Below, piece after piece: positions 19,018-29,242 of a stretch of DNA of 41,274 nucleotides. The notes beneath the pieces were generated by a model. That model was not told the origin of the DNA, did no database searches, and worked only from the letters and a program-made list of their open reading frames with translations. The first letter of the stretch is position 1, and every line of letters begins with the position of its first letter. A program made the position numbers and the translations under genes. The stretch covers positions 1-41,274 of the forward strand of contig JBBHKE010002449.1 of NCBI GenBank assembly GCA_037447655.1, in the 5' to 3' direction. Source of the DNA: Zygnema cylindricum. Taxonomy: Eukaryota > Streptophyta > Zygnematophyceae > Zygnematales > Zygnemataceae.

Positions 19018-20037
19018 GGGATTTTCCTCTAAAAAGATATAATCAACACTTCGACTTTTCTTTTCATCGCTACATTAACTAAATACATCTACTCCTTTTC
19101 CCTCATCCTTCACTATGATGTTTATGGCTACCACAACTCTATTTCTCTTAATGTCATATACTTTATAACCCTTGGCATGATCATCATACCCTAAAAATAT
19201 ACCTGGTATGCCTTTTGGCTCTAATTTCCATTTTTGTGGATCATTATCTAGCAAGAATACCTTACTACCAAACACTTTGAAGTGACTTACATCTGGTTTG
19301 TGTCCTGTCCACATTTCATAAGGAGTTTTATCTTTTATTGCCCTTGTTTCTAGCATGTTTCTCACATAAGCTGCACAATGCATAGCCTCGGCCCAAAATT
19401 TGAAGTCTATGTCCATATCAGCCATCATTGTCCTAGCACACTCTGATATGGTTCTATTCATCCTTTCTGAAACACCGTTTTGTTCCGAAGAATAAGGAAC
19501 AGTTAGTTGACGTGAGATTCCATGCAATTTTAGGAATTCTGCAAACTCATTAGAAATGTACTCCCCTCCATTATCAGATCTGAATCCCACTATCTTTTTC
19601 TCATGTAGATTCTCAACCCAAGCCTTATACTCTTTAAATTTTGAAAAAACTTCATCCTTACTTCTCAAAAAATAAACTGTAGTAAATCTACTATAGTCAT
19701 CAGTAAAGGTAAGCATAAACTTAGCACCTCCCACAGATGGATACCTAGATGGCCCCCATACATCTGAATAAATTAGTTCTAGCACCCTGCTACTTCTATG
19801 ATCAGTTTGCGAAGGGAAAGGCAACTTATTAATTTTTCCCATTGCACAACCATCACATACACTTGATGCTGGTTTTTGACTAATTTTTACACCTTCCACC
19901 ATTTTTTGATTTACCATCTTTTCTAATCTATCATGATTCACATGTCCTAAACGTTTATGCCATAAATCACAATCAGTGATTACACTTGAGTACATAACAT
20001 CATTGTCATTATCATTTGCAAGACTCAACCGATACAA
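19018..20037 (-). pseudogene. copia integrase, family 2
   Basis: The open frame 19075-20037 begins just after protease and gives the HHCC zinc domain (LWHKRLGHVN ... VCDGCAMGK) and the catalytic core: D in IYSDVWGP, D in FRSDNGGEY, E in NGVSERMNRT. A stop at 19075-19077 separates it from the RT segment in the same frame. Upstream, the frame is shifted relative to gag-protease near 20030. Integrase would insert the cDNA and make 5-bp duplications, as seen at this element's ends. Confidence 0.88.
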
Positions 20038-21407
20038 ATTGTTTCCACCAGCAAATCCCCTGCAACTATTTTCCCATTCTTACTGACTGTTTTCTTTCCA
20101 TTCTCAGATATAGTCTTAAAACCTTTCTTTTCTACCACTGACGTAGAGAAAAAGTTTCTTTTAAAAACTGGGACATGCAACACATCTTCTAAAACCCTTT
20201 TCACAGGTTTTCCCTCTACATTCAACATAAGTGACACCCTCCCCTTTGCTTTTGACTCAACAAAGGTATCATCACTAAAATAAATTTTGATGGGTGAAAT
20301 AGATTGAATACTCTCAAATAGATGGCGATTGCGGCACATGTGGGCAGATGCGCCGGAGTCCATAATCCATTCGTCTTCCTCCACGCCTTCCGTTGCTTGT
20401 GCCATCGCAAAGTATTTCTTTTCACTGTTGTCGGGAAAGCTGCTTACATCCTCCTCCTTAAGTTCATTGAAAAGAGCAGTTGGTCGACCACCTGATTGAG
20501 AAGGAACCCGGCTTTCATCCCAACCAGAGCGAAAATTTCCTGTGGCTTTCGCTCTCTTGTAAGCATGACACATTCTGAACACATGCCCTTTTTCATCACA
20601 ATAATAGCAGGTTAATGGTGACCTTCTAGGACCACTACCTCTACCACTGCCACTGCCAATCTTAGAATCCGAAAACTGGTTAGCTAGTGCCTGAACAGAC
20701 TTACTACTACCTCTTTGTGACATTTGGTTAGCTTCTTCACTCAAAATAAGTTGAATTGCTAATGCTATGTTCCATTGACGCTGTGGAATAGCCCTAAGCC
20801 TATCCATGGCTCCCTTATATTCATCGGGCAAAGTTCTCATCAACAACATAGCCTGGTGAGGTGGTGAAAAGTCCCAACCTGCACTAGTACTCTGAAGAAA
20901 CAACCTTTTCATAGCATGACAATGATCTGACATACTACCTCCAGAATACTTAAATTCAAAAATCTGAGTGGCTATGTTTGTCTGGACGGCAACATCTAGC
21001 TAAACATTCATAGCACGTACACTAAACCAAACATCAGATGCTTTCTTCATCTGAAGATACGACATTACCAAATCTTTTGTTATAGACTGCTTCAAAACGT
21101 TGAGGCAAGAGTGGAGATTCTTCTTTCTCCAATCTGGCGCAGTCACATCCGTTGTTCCTTCCACAATGGGTGACAAGTCCCTCTCCTCGAAATATGAGCT
21201 CAACAAATCTTCTCAGTATAAGTAGTCAGTTCCGTCAAAAATAGGCAATTTGGGCGGGGGTGGGCCCATAACCTGTTGAAGGTCATGGGAATTAAGAATC
21301 TGCTGTGATCCACTCCCACTAGGAGTCACACTTGCACCAGCAGGAGCAATTGGAGCACTAGGGCTAATAGGAGCACTTGCAAAAGGAGCTGAGCCATTAT
21401 CAGACAT
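20025..21407 (-). pseudogene. copia gag and protease, family 2; start codon in the LTR
   Basis: The ATG at 21407 lies 134 bp inside the 5' LTR. The first 45 or so residues (MSDNGSAPF...) are rich in Pro, Ala and Ser, and the frame crosses the primer site as HDLQQVMGPPPP. TGA at 21213-21215 falls where the relative has tryptophan, and TAG at 21000-21002 breaks it again. The segment 20025-20933 has a CCHC knuckle CYYCDEKGHVFRMC and the protease motif WIMDSGASAHMC (canonical DSG). A frameshift near 20030 leads to integrase. The primer-site ATG offers an alternative start shared with family 1. Confidence 0.85.
21261..21273 (-). promoter_or_regulatory. Primer binding site, family 2
   Basis: GGTTATGGGCCCA directly follows the 5' LTR and is identical to the family 1 site. 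It is complementary to the anticodon arm of initiator tRNA-Met. Confidence 0.85.
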
Positions 21408-21965
21408 GTTAGCGAAAGCAAACCCAAAGAGAAATGCCTAAAAGACTAGATCGATAGTGTAAGATATGTAACTGCAAACGAAAGAGGTATTTCAACCAAA
21501 CAAACATGTACTACAAGCAAATTAGAGACAATAGAGCATAAAACACCTTAAACTGCACTCAGTGCTCTCATTTCCTTAATTCTTGTGTAGAATGTACATT
21601 CTGTATTGAATTGATCAATCCTAATTGAACTAAATACTCAAAAGATCTAGAAAACATCTAAAATATCTAGAAAACATCTAAAAACGTATGTACATGGTTC
21701 ACTAGATACCCTACTGACAAAAATCTAAGTGTTTGGACCAGAATTGTCCACTAACAATATCTATACCCTAAAAATCCGGATGATTCTTATCACGTCTACA
21801 TTCATTGGCGGCCCTACACACTAATAAACTTAAAGATATCAATTCGTGTAGATATTACAAAAAATATCACACTAAATTTGGTCAATATTGAACAGTTGGT
21901 ATTCTAAAAATATTCTAAGTCCTAGACTCAAATTTCTAAGACTTTCTAAAGCTTACTTTTCAATA
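21274..21965 (-). repeat. 5' LTR, family 2
   Basis: 692 bp, TATTGAAAAG to CTTCAACA in element sense. The last 134 bp encode the gag N-terminus. The rest shares no recognised module with the other families. Confidence 0.92.
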
Positions 21966-21970
21966 CAATT

Positions 21971-23936
21971 CAGCAACAACAGTTGGCATATCAGAAAATT
22001 AAGGAGTATGTATACAAAGGGGGGAAGATGTTGGATTTTTGTAATGAGCTTGCTACACTCTTCATGGAGCTAGAGAGTGCGGGAAAAGATTTTATTGAAA
22101 AATAAAAGGTTAATTGTTTACTGATGAATTTACCCGATGAGTTCGAAAACATAGTCAACCGTGTGCAGGACTTGCCGGACTCAAGGTAGATATGGAACTC
22201 AGTGGTAGGGATGATTCTCGTTCGAGAGAATACAATTTAGATGCGAAGGGGAGGAAAGAGTGGCCAAGCCTTGGCAACTGCGACCGATTGGAGGAACAAG
22301 GATTCCCGAAAACCGGTCGAAAACTATTGGGGGAGGAAGCAGAAAAATCAGACCGACGAGTTTGGACCAAGGGCTCCCAAAGGTTTATGTCATTTTTGTA
22401 AGAAACCTGGGCACAATATGGCAGAGTGCACTAAGCTAACCGAGCCTCGGTTAAAGGAGGGGCAGACCGGTGGTACCCCGAGAGGAAAGAAAAAGGCCCT
22501 TGTGACACAGGTACATGAGGCGGAATTCGAGGACGAGGACGATGAGCTCCTTTTAGATGAGGAGTTGGAGGCGAAAAACGAGGTCGAAATTCCACGAAGG
22601 CAGAAATGTGCTTACGGTGGATTGAAAGGTGAAGCAGGCTGGATTGTAGATTCAGGTGCCTCCATGTACATGTGTAAGGATAGGCACCTGTTCACTAAGA
22701 TAAGAAATATTCCCACCGTAGAGATAGAGTACGGGGATAGGAGGATAGTCACCACTACTCTTGTAGGATCGGTAGATTTGAAAATGTTAGTAGAAGGAAA
22801 GACATCCATATTAACATTCTCCGATGTATTGTTTATTCCGGAGCTGAACAAAAACCTCATCTCTACATCTGTATTAGATGATAAGGGATTTTTTAATAGC
22901 ACTAGGGAAGGAGTCCTTACTGCTAGTTTTGAGGAGGATGTCTATTTCATTGCTGAAAAAGGTAGCCATGGGATGTTTAGGCTGGTTTTAAGTAATGAAA
23001 AGAAGAAACCTTATTATGCTGGTGTTCATGATATTATGATGTGGCATAAGAGGCTTGGCATGTGAATCTAGACAAGTTAAGAGAGATGAAAAAGATGGGA
23101 GTGGTGGAAGGGATTAAGTTCAGTGAGAATGATAATATAAGTGATTGTAGTGGATGTGCTCAAGGTAAAACACACAGATTACCCTTTCCTAAAACAGCCA
23201 CCAATAAGGGAGAAAAAAATCTAGATCCAGTACACACAGATATTTGGGGACCGGCTAGAGTGCCCTCACCGGGGGGGAAGAGATTTATGATGACTATCAC
23301 TGATGATTGGTCTCGGTATTCCCAAGTGTATTTTTTGAAAAACAAGACCGCAGCTCAGGATTGTTTTAGACAATATAAAGCATTGAGCGAAAAACTCCAT
23401 GAAACTAAAATCAAGAGAATACAGAGTGACAATGGTGGAGAGTATACTTCTAACCAGTTTGAGGATTTTTTGAGGGAAGATGGGGCCCAACACCAAAAGA
23501 CAGTTCTAGAAATTCGGAACAGAATGGGGTAGCTGAAAGGTTAAATAGAATACTAAGTGATAGTGCTAGAAGTATGTTGTCAGATAAGAAGATAGGAAAA
23601 AGGCTTTGGGCAAAAGCAATGAACTGTGTTAATTACCTCAAAAATAGAGTTCTTACTTCAGCTATAAAAGATCAAACACCTTATGAGAGATGGACAGGCC
23701 GTAAACCGGACATATCTCACTTAAAGGTTTTCGGCAGTCAAGTATTCAGTCTAAATACTGATCGGTCCAATTGGAAGCTAGATCGTAAAGGAAAACCGGG
23801 ATACTTATTAGTATATGATGAGGATGTTAAAGGATATAGAGTTTATGATCTAAAAAGTGAAGATATAATATTAGTAAAGCATCTAGTAGTTATTGATGAA
23901 GGAAAGTCTGTGGATCACTTCAAGTATACAAAGTGA
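21971..23936 (+). pseudogene. copia gag 3' part, protease and integrase (old family 1)
   Basis: The sequence resumes where 16460 broke off (CAGCAACAACAG). Stops are TAA at 22103-22105 (sister Glu) and TAG at 22187-22189 (sister Trp). The frame 22241-23065 carries the CHFCKKPGHNMAEC knuckle and the intact protease motif WIVDSGAS. A one-base loss near 23060 shifts to 23062-23532, with integrase CSGCAQGK, HTDIWGP and QSDNGGEY. A second one-base loss near 23510 leads to 23574-23936, which ends in TGA where the sister has Ser. The preserved DSG shows that DSS in the young copy is a derived change. Confidence 0.88.
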
Positions 23937-25884
23937 GTAAAAATCAGATTTGAGTCAGAAAATTCCGATGACTTTGAGTTTCCTAACTATCCAGGTCTTA
24001 GAGAAGATGACATTCTTGCAGGTAGAAATCAGACCGAAAAGGACTCGGCTGTGGAAACTCTAGTGACAACTCTACCCGAAGCGGAAGACGTGGTGGAAAT
24101 TGATTCGGAATCAAGGGATAGGGGAGAAGCCGAGTTTGTTCGAAAGAATCCACGAGAACCATCTATTCCGGCCTCAGATTTTGAGGGGGGAAGGAGAAGT
24201 AGCAAAAGACTGCAAGAAAAACAGGTTAATAACAAGAAAACTAAACTATCTCATCAAGATGAACCTCAAACTTATGGAGAGGCGATGACTTGTCCAGAAA
24301 GAAATCGGTGGAAGACAGCCATCAATGAGGAGATGGCCTCAATTATGGCAGCCGATACTTGGGAGTTGGTGGACTGTCCACCTAACCAAAAACCAATCGG
24401 TTGTAAGTGGGTTTTCAATTTAAAACTGAACCAAGATAACAGAATCGAGCGCTACAAGGCCCGACTAGTGGCGAAGGGATTTACACAAAAGGAGGGAATT
24501 GACTACGAGGAAACCTTTGCCTCGGTGGTCAGATATCCCTCCGTCCGCATACTTCTTAGCCTGGCAGCAGCGGAAGACATGGAAGTGCACCAAATGGAAA
24601 TCAAAACAACCTTTTTGCATGGAGAATTGGAAGAGGAGATCTTCATGCGACAACCCGAAGGGTTTGTGGAAGAAGGAGAGGAGAGTAAGGTATGCCGGCT
24701 GATTAAATCTCTTTATGGTTTGAAACAGGCGCCTCGACAGTGGAATAACAACCTTGATGAGTTTCTTACCGGTCTGGGATATATCCGGATCAGCTCAAAT
24801 CACTCAATATATGTTTTCGAAGATGAGGAAGGTTTTATATTTATTGCAATTTATGTTGATGATTTGCTTGTTTTTAGTAAATCAATGGAAAAAATTAATA
24901 AACTGAAAACTGATCTTAAGGGGAGATTTCAAATGAAGGATATGGGGGAAGCAAAATATATTTTGGGAATTCAAGTAGAAAGAGACCGAAAAAGAAAAAT
25001 TATAAGATTGACTCAAAAGGAAGCAATAGGGAACATGCTTGAAAATTTTCAAATTGATAAAGTTAATAGTTGTACAACTCCAATGGGGTTGAAGAAGGGA
25101 AGTGAGGGGAGTGAGGAAGAACGAGTCATAGTCTTAGACGAGGAATTATCTCTTGAAGAACAGAAGTTCATGCAGACTATTCCTTACAGACAAGTAGTGG
25201 GAAGTCTAATCTATTTTATGAATTGTACCCGACCGGATTTAGCTGCAGCTGTAGGAGTGCTGAGTAGAAGTCTAAATGCTCCCCCTAAGAGGGATTGGGA
25301 GGCTGCTAAGAGAGTCCTTAGATACTTGATAGGAACTAGGGATCTATGGTTGCATTTGGGTGGGGAGAGTACTGACATCACTACTTGGAGTGATGCTAGT
25401 TATGGTGATGCTCCGATGAGGAGATGCACTTCTGGATATGTATTATATGTGGGTGATGGGGCTTGCTGTTGGAGTAGAAAACAACAAAAAGTTATTGCTC
25501 AGTCCACCATGGAGGCTGAGTATATGGCCTCTTGCTCTGTTGTAAAATAATTAATGTGGGTCAAGTCTTTGCTTGGTGAGCTTGGTCACCTTAAGAGTGG
25601 TGTGCAGAAATATTTTGTGATAATCAGGCAGCAATCGCTATTTCTGCCAATCCTAAATATCATTTTAAAACCAAACACATGGACATCAGACTCAGCTTTG
25701 TTAGAGAGAAAGTAGAAAAAAAAATAGTCAGCTTGTTAGAGAGAAAGTAGAAAACAAAATAATCAGATTAGAGTACAGACCAAATAGTGAGATGGTAGCA
25801 GATATGATGACCAAACCTCTGCCTTTCCCTAGGCAGCTAATTTTCTGCAGGGAGAAGTGCGGTCTGAAATTAAAGATTGACTAG
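23937..25884 (+). pseudogene. copia RT and RNase H (old family 1)
   Basis: The open frame 24051-25550 (499 codons) keeps RYKARLVAKGFTQKEGIDY, a changed MEIKTTFLHG, YGLKQAPRQW, YVDDLLVFS, TRPDLAAAVG, TWSDASYGD and QSTMEAEYMAS. At this QST site the codon is CAG, not the TAG of the young copy. A TAA at 25548-25550 replaces Glu. A one-base loss near 25610 and a 36-bp tandem duplication at 25693-25764 follow before the polypurine tract. RNase H is therefore dead, though RT remains open. Confidence 0.88.
25693..25764 (+). repeat. 36-bp tandem duplication within RNase H
   Basis: Units 25693-25728 and 25729-25764 both contain TTAGAGAGAAAGTAGAAAA. It is absent from the sister element, so it arose after this insertion. 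Confidence 0.75.
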
Positions 25885-25897
25885 AAAATAAGGGGAG
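25881..25897 (+). promoter_or_regulatory. Polypurine tract, old family 1 element
   Basis: CTAGAAAATAAGGGGAG precedes the 3' LTR directly. Confidence 0.9.
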
Positions 25898-26109
25898 TGT
25901 AGAAATTAATGGTCCATTTAAGTATTTCCTAGGACTAAATAGAAGTATAGAAAGAAGCCGAGGCAGTCTACCTCTAACTTCTCTCTCCAACTCTCAAACT
26001 TGTCGCAGTCACTGAGAAATTGGAGAGGGAGCTAGAGCCATGGCTACCTAGGCTATCCAGAGGTTTACGGGAAATTTATATTAGTTAGGGGTTTATTTAC
26101 TAAAAGGTA

Positions 26110-26190
26110 TGTGCCGGCCACAGGATTTGATCCTGGTATCTACCGTCCGGCAGACAGTAGGTAGCCGGTAACCTTAGCCGTTAAGTCTAG
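26110..26190 (-). repeat. tRNA-like cassette in LTR
   Basis: The minus strand shows TTAACGGCTAAGG, TACCGG ... CCGGACGGTAG, and CCAGGATCAAATCCTG. Antisense to the element like the other copies. Confidence 0.6.
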
Positions 26191-26566
26191 AATTAGTGTT
26201 ACGTACTATATGGTTTGATATTTATTTAAACATAAATACGTAGGATAAATCATTTAACTGTAATTCTTTACGTGATACATAGATCCGATAATGTATGAGT
26301 ACGGATTACGGTACGGACAAGAAATGAATACCGCGCATTTATTTCTTTAGTGAAACAAATACCGCGCATGTATTTGTTACGGCTACGATTAAATTCGAAT
26401 TTAATCGGACGGCCGGAATTAGCGTCGAGATCGCAGAGAAGATTTCGGCGGTTTGTGGCCATCGCCACATCGGATGACACGTGGCGAAATTACATTGGAT
26501 CGTGATATCTCTGGAGATTATGGCACCGAATCCGGATATGACATGTGTCGACATTTAGGCCATGTC

Positions 26567-26641
26567 GTACAATGTCCGTACATAAAGTACACCGGCAACT
26601 ATACTTTTGCGTACGGAACTGTGATCTGATTGGTTCCGTAC
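26567..26641. promoter_or_regulatory. GTAC cluster with CCAAT box
   Basis: GTAC starts at 26567, 26578, 26587, 26611 and 26638; GATTGG lies near 26628. One GTAC of the sister set has become ATAC. Confidence 0.5.
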
Positions 26642-26752
26642 ATCAGTAGAAAGAGTTTGTGAGAGAGATAGGACTTAGAAAAATTAGGAGATAGACCCTC
26701 TCTCCTAGAGAGCTTCAGTACAAAAGGTCAACTTTGACCCTCCATAACTTAC

Positions 26753-26855
26753 TGCTCAGGGGAGCAAATTCAGAGATTCTTTTTGCTATCGACTCAGTGG
26801 AGTCTTGCCTTCACATGGGAGCAGGTGATTAGAGTTTTTGTCTGCCAGGGTGGCA
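26753..26855 (+). promoter_or_regulatory. LTR stem-loop chain
   Basis: TGCTC-AGGG-GAGCA (26753-26766), GACTC-AGTG-GAGTC (26791-26804) and TGCC-AGGGT-GGCA (26843-26855). Stems are intact although the second loop has changed. Confidence 0.6.
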
Positions 26856-26994
26856 GTTGTTTTTTCTGAAACAAAAAGGGGTCAGAGTTATCCTAGAGGC
26901 TTTTTGGAAGCTGTCCACTCTGAGGACTTATGGAGGTCTCAGAGTTTCAATATTCAACATATTGCATGGGCGTCAAAGTGAAAACTTTGGAAAG

Positions 26995-27067
26995 TGGCCA
27001 AGCCGGGGATCGAACTAAAGACCTTGTGTTAGCTGTACACGAGCTCTACCAATTGAGCTACTCGGCC
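26995..27067 (-). tRNA. tRNA-like sequence, probably a pseudogene (AGC by position)
   Basis: The span is 73 nt, the usual length. The acceptor stem GGCCGAG/CTTGGCC pairs fully (one G-T), the D-arm GCTC/GAGC pairs, the anticodon stem GTGT/ACAC pairs, and A-box (TAGCTCAATTGG) and B-box (GTTCGATCC) sequences are good. The seven-base anticodon loop ACAGCTA places AGC (Ala) in the middle, but position 33 is C not T, the first acceptor pairs are not Ala-like, and the T-stem TTTAG/CCCGG hardly pairs. It may be a dying tRNA or the head of a tRNA-derived SINE. It starts 41 bp past the copia target site. Confidence 0.45.
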
Positions 27068-27345
27068 AATTATGCATGCAAGCACCTGAAACCGAATTTA
27101 CTGCAATAAACGACGCACTAGCGGAACCATCATTTATAGCGATACACACGTGTGGAGTCCGAAGTGGACATTCCTCTAACACTGTGATGTTGCCTATTCA
27201 CTGATTGGTGGAAAACTGGTCCGTACCAGTATACATACATACAGAAAGTGTTCTTTTTTTGCCGAATCTTTGCCGGCCTGATAAAGTTACGACAAGCGGT
27301 TGGTTGTGATTTGTGACATTTTGCCGCACCGACAAATATTGAAAA
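27068..27345. other. Unassigned stretch
   Basis: No gene, repeat or paired end was recognised between the tRNA-like sequence and the Harbinger-like element. Confidence 0.35.
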
Positions 27346-27858
27346 TTAGGGTAACCGCCCATAGGCGAAAAGTGGGGTTGTTTACTGGAGAAAGTACCCT
27401 TCTGTACTAAGCCGTACTGTTTTTTTTTTTTTTACAAAAGATGTTTACTAAAAATTCGTTAAGATTCTCCACACTTTTTGGCAAAAACTCCCACCGTCCG
27501 ATTTTGAATTCTCGACGCAAACGCCCCTTCTATCCAATACCAGGCAAGTCTCCTCAGACTGTCCTCAAGAGGACACTTAGCGCTTACTGGACGCGTGTAT
27601 TCCAGTACCTGTAAAATCAGAGTCGATCCGCGACAGACGTGAAGCTATAAACTTACACGTGGCAAATGGCGTGTATTGTCTGACATCATAGCCAGCCTGC
27701 TTGACGACAGAATCTTTGTTGTAGGACATCCTGTCATGCAACTTTCATAAATGTGCACAATCAAGTGAAATTTTGTGACCTCCATTGGCCCACAGAATGT
27801 CCAGCTTATATGAAGCCTCTAGGATAATATTTGCACTTTTGACTTTGGCAATGAATAA

Positions 27859-27963
27859 GTGCCACTCTGGCACGCAAAAACCTCTGACCTACTACACCCT
27901 TGTGTAGCTTGTACTCCGCTGAGTCCGCAACAAAAAGAATCACTGAATTTGCTCACCTGAGCA
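27859..27963 (-). promoter_or_regulatory. LTR stem-loop chain (family 3)
   Basis: Minus sense: TGCTC-AGGT-GAGCA (27963-27950), GGACTC-AGCG-GAGTAC with one mismatch (27926-27912), CTACAC-AAGG-GTGTAG (27907-27892), GTGCC-AGAGT-GGCAC (27873-27859). The third and fourth stems are longer than in family 1, with both sides changed together. Confidence 0.65.
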
Positions 27964-28076
27964 TTAAGTTATGGCTGGCCAAAGTTGGTCCATAAATACA
28001 GGTGCACTCTGGGAGAGAGGCTGAAAACCCAAAAATATTCTAAGTCCTAAGCTACCTCTCTAAACCTATTACTAAG

Positions 28077-28151
28077 GTACTCGACCAATCATATGACTGT
28101 AAAGTACAAGAAGGTACAAGTACCTGTGTACTTCATGTACGGCCATAGTAC
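28077..28151. promoter_or_regulatory. GTAC cluster with CCAAT box
   Basis: Seven GTAC words start at 28077, 28104, 28114, 28120, 28128, 28137 and 28148; CCAATCAT is near 28085. Confidence 0.5.
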
Positions 28152-28481
28152 GGCATGGCCGGTCCGCTGACGCGTGTCAATTCCGGAGCTGTAGTTGCTC
28201 CTCCCGTAATATCCGTTGTCCAACCATATGTTGCCACGTGTCATCCGCCGACATCTGGTCCGCAAACCGCCAAACTTCTATCCCGGCATTCCGGCTCCAC
28301 TGTAAGCTGTTCGATCACATCCGAACATTTGATTTCGTCCGTCGAAATTACATGTCGATTCGGATATTTCGTGCGGTCCGATTTCATGCGAACCGGTATG
28401 TCGCGTAATTTGTTTAAAAAGAATATCCGGCGCCGTACATTTTTATATAAATATCGCGTTATACACGTGTATCACTCCTCC

Positions 28482-28560
28482 AAGACCTATTGGATAAGGC
28501 AAATGGCTATTCCGTACGGCGGTCATCAAGAGGTCCTTGGATCAATTCCCACAACTGGCA
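28482..28560 (+). repeat. tRNA-like cassette in LTR (family 3)
   Basis: ACCTATTGGATAAGGC (A-box/D-arm-like), then TTGGATCAATTCC (B-box-like). The A-box part closely resembles arginine tRNAs. The cassette is antisense to the LTR, at the equivalent place to the family 1 copies. Confidence 0.55.
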
Positions 28561-29050
28561 GACTATGTTTTGCAAAAACAATACTAGTGATCTGCCTGTC
28601 TCTTTAGCTGCTAGAGGCAGCCATGGCTGCCTCCAGGTCCTCAGTGACTACGACAAGAATGAGGGTTGCAGTAAGGTCACAAGAGAGACTACAAAATACC
28701 TCTTTTTCAACATCAAGTTGGTACAACGATAATGCATTCACGTACAAAATGGTACATTCTTCGACATTTGTACAAACTTTAATTTTGCAATGGTTTTCGT
28801 GGTCGTTGGTACGACGAGAACCCTAAGAACGTTCAGATTGTACATTAGCGTGATGCTACTAAGATATTTTAATCGGCATCAATCCGTACACCTACGCAGT
28901 TGCAATTTTGTCCTTTTCGAAATGAGGATTATTCCCAAGAGGCTCAGCAGGATGCTACGTGGTACCAACCGCATTCTAAGAAGTCAGCAATTTTAGCTTC
29001 ACTGGCACGACTTGATTGAAGGGTGTTACAAATTTTACTGTCGGTTAACG

Positions 29051-29242
29051 TGACCGTACAATTACTGGGAACGCCTAATCGAAGGTTACCCTTAATCTCA
29101 AATATTGACAATTAATCTCATCCGTCGTTTCAGTCCAGATTGCCGGTGACCGTACAATTACTGGGAACGCCTAATCGAAGTTTACCCTTAATCTCAAATA
29201 TTGACGATTAATCTCATCCGTCGTTTCAGTCTAGATTGCCGA
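29051..29242. repeat. 96-bp tandem duplication over a transposon end
   Basis: 29051-29146 and 29147-29242 are near identical (both start TGACCGTACAATTACTGGG). The unit contains the right end of the Harbinger-like element, its TTA flank and about 50 bp beyond. Confidence 0.8.

Larger units (their letters stand above)
16461..21965 (-). mobile_element. Family 2 Ty1/copia element nested in the family 1 element
   Basis: LTRs are at 16461-17140 (3') and 21274-21965 (5'). Flanks are CGATT (16456-16460) and CAATT (21966-21970), a 5-bp duplication with one change, sitting exactly at the break in the host gag. LTR ends read TATTGAA ... TTCAACA in element sense, so the first dinucleotide is TA instead of TG. 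The internal region is full length with protease, integrase, RT and RNase H but has several disabling changes. Confidence 0.93.
14961..26949 (+). mobile_element. Old family 1 Ty1/copia element with a nested insertion
   Basis: LTRs at 14961-16000 and 25898-26949 are flanked by a perfect 5-bp duplication ATATT (14956-14960 and 26950-26954). Removing the nested element (16461-21965) leaves about 6.5 kb, matching 6676-13093 in order and sequence but on the plus strand. The LTRs differ by indels and many substitutions, and the coding region has several stops and frameshifts, so it is older than its sister. Confidence 0.93.
25898..26949 (+). repeat. 3' LTR of the old family 1 element
   Basis: 1052 bp, TGTAGAAATTAATGG to GAGTTTCA, followed by the target duplication ATATT. 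It contains the full module set. Open frames at 26268-26554 are shadows. Confidence 0.92.
27766..28712 (-). repeat. Solo LTR, family 3
   Basis: 947 bp with TG ... CA ends, flanked by the perfect 5-bp duplication TCAAG (27761-27765 and 28713-28717). No internal region is present, so it arose by recombination between two LTRs. It is the best-preserved family 3 LTR here. The open frames at 28155-28826 are shadows. Confidence 0.88.
27349..29091 (+). mobile_element. Harbinger-like element, copy C, split by a solo LTR
   Basis: It begins GGGTAACCGCCC, followed by GCGAAAAGTGGGGTTGTTTAC, a block shared with the start of copy B. It ends GAAGGTTACCC, the inverse of the start. TTA flanks both ends (27346-27348 and 29092-29094), fitting a TWA target duplication. 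Without the solo LTR it is about 790 bp. It has no transposase frame. The interior near 28740-29000 is unassigned. Confidence 0.6.
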
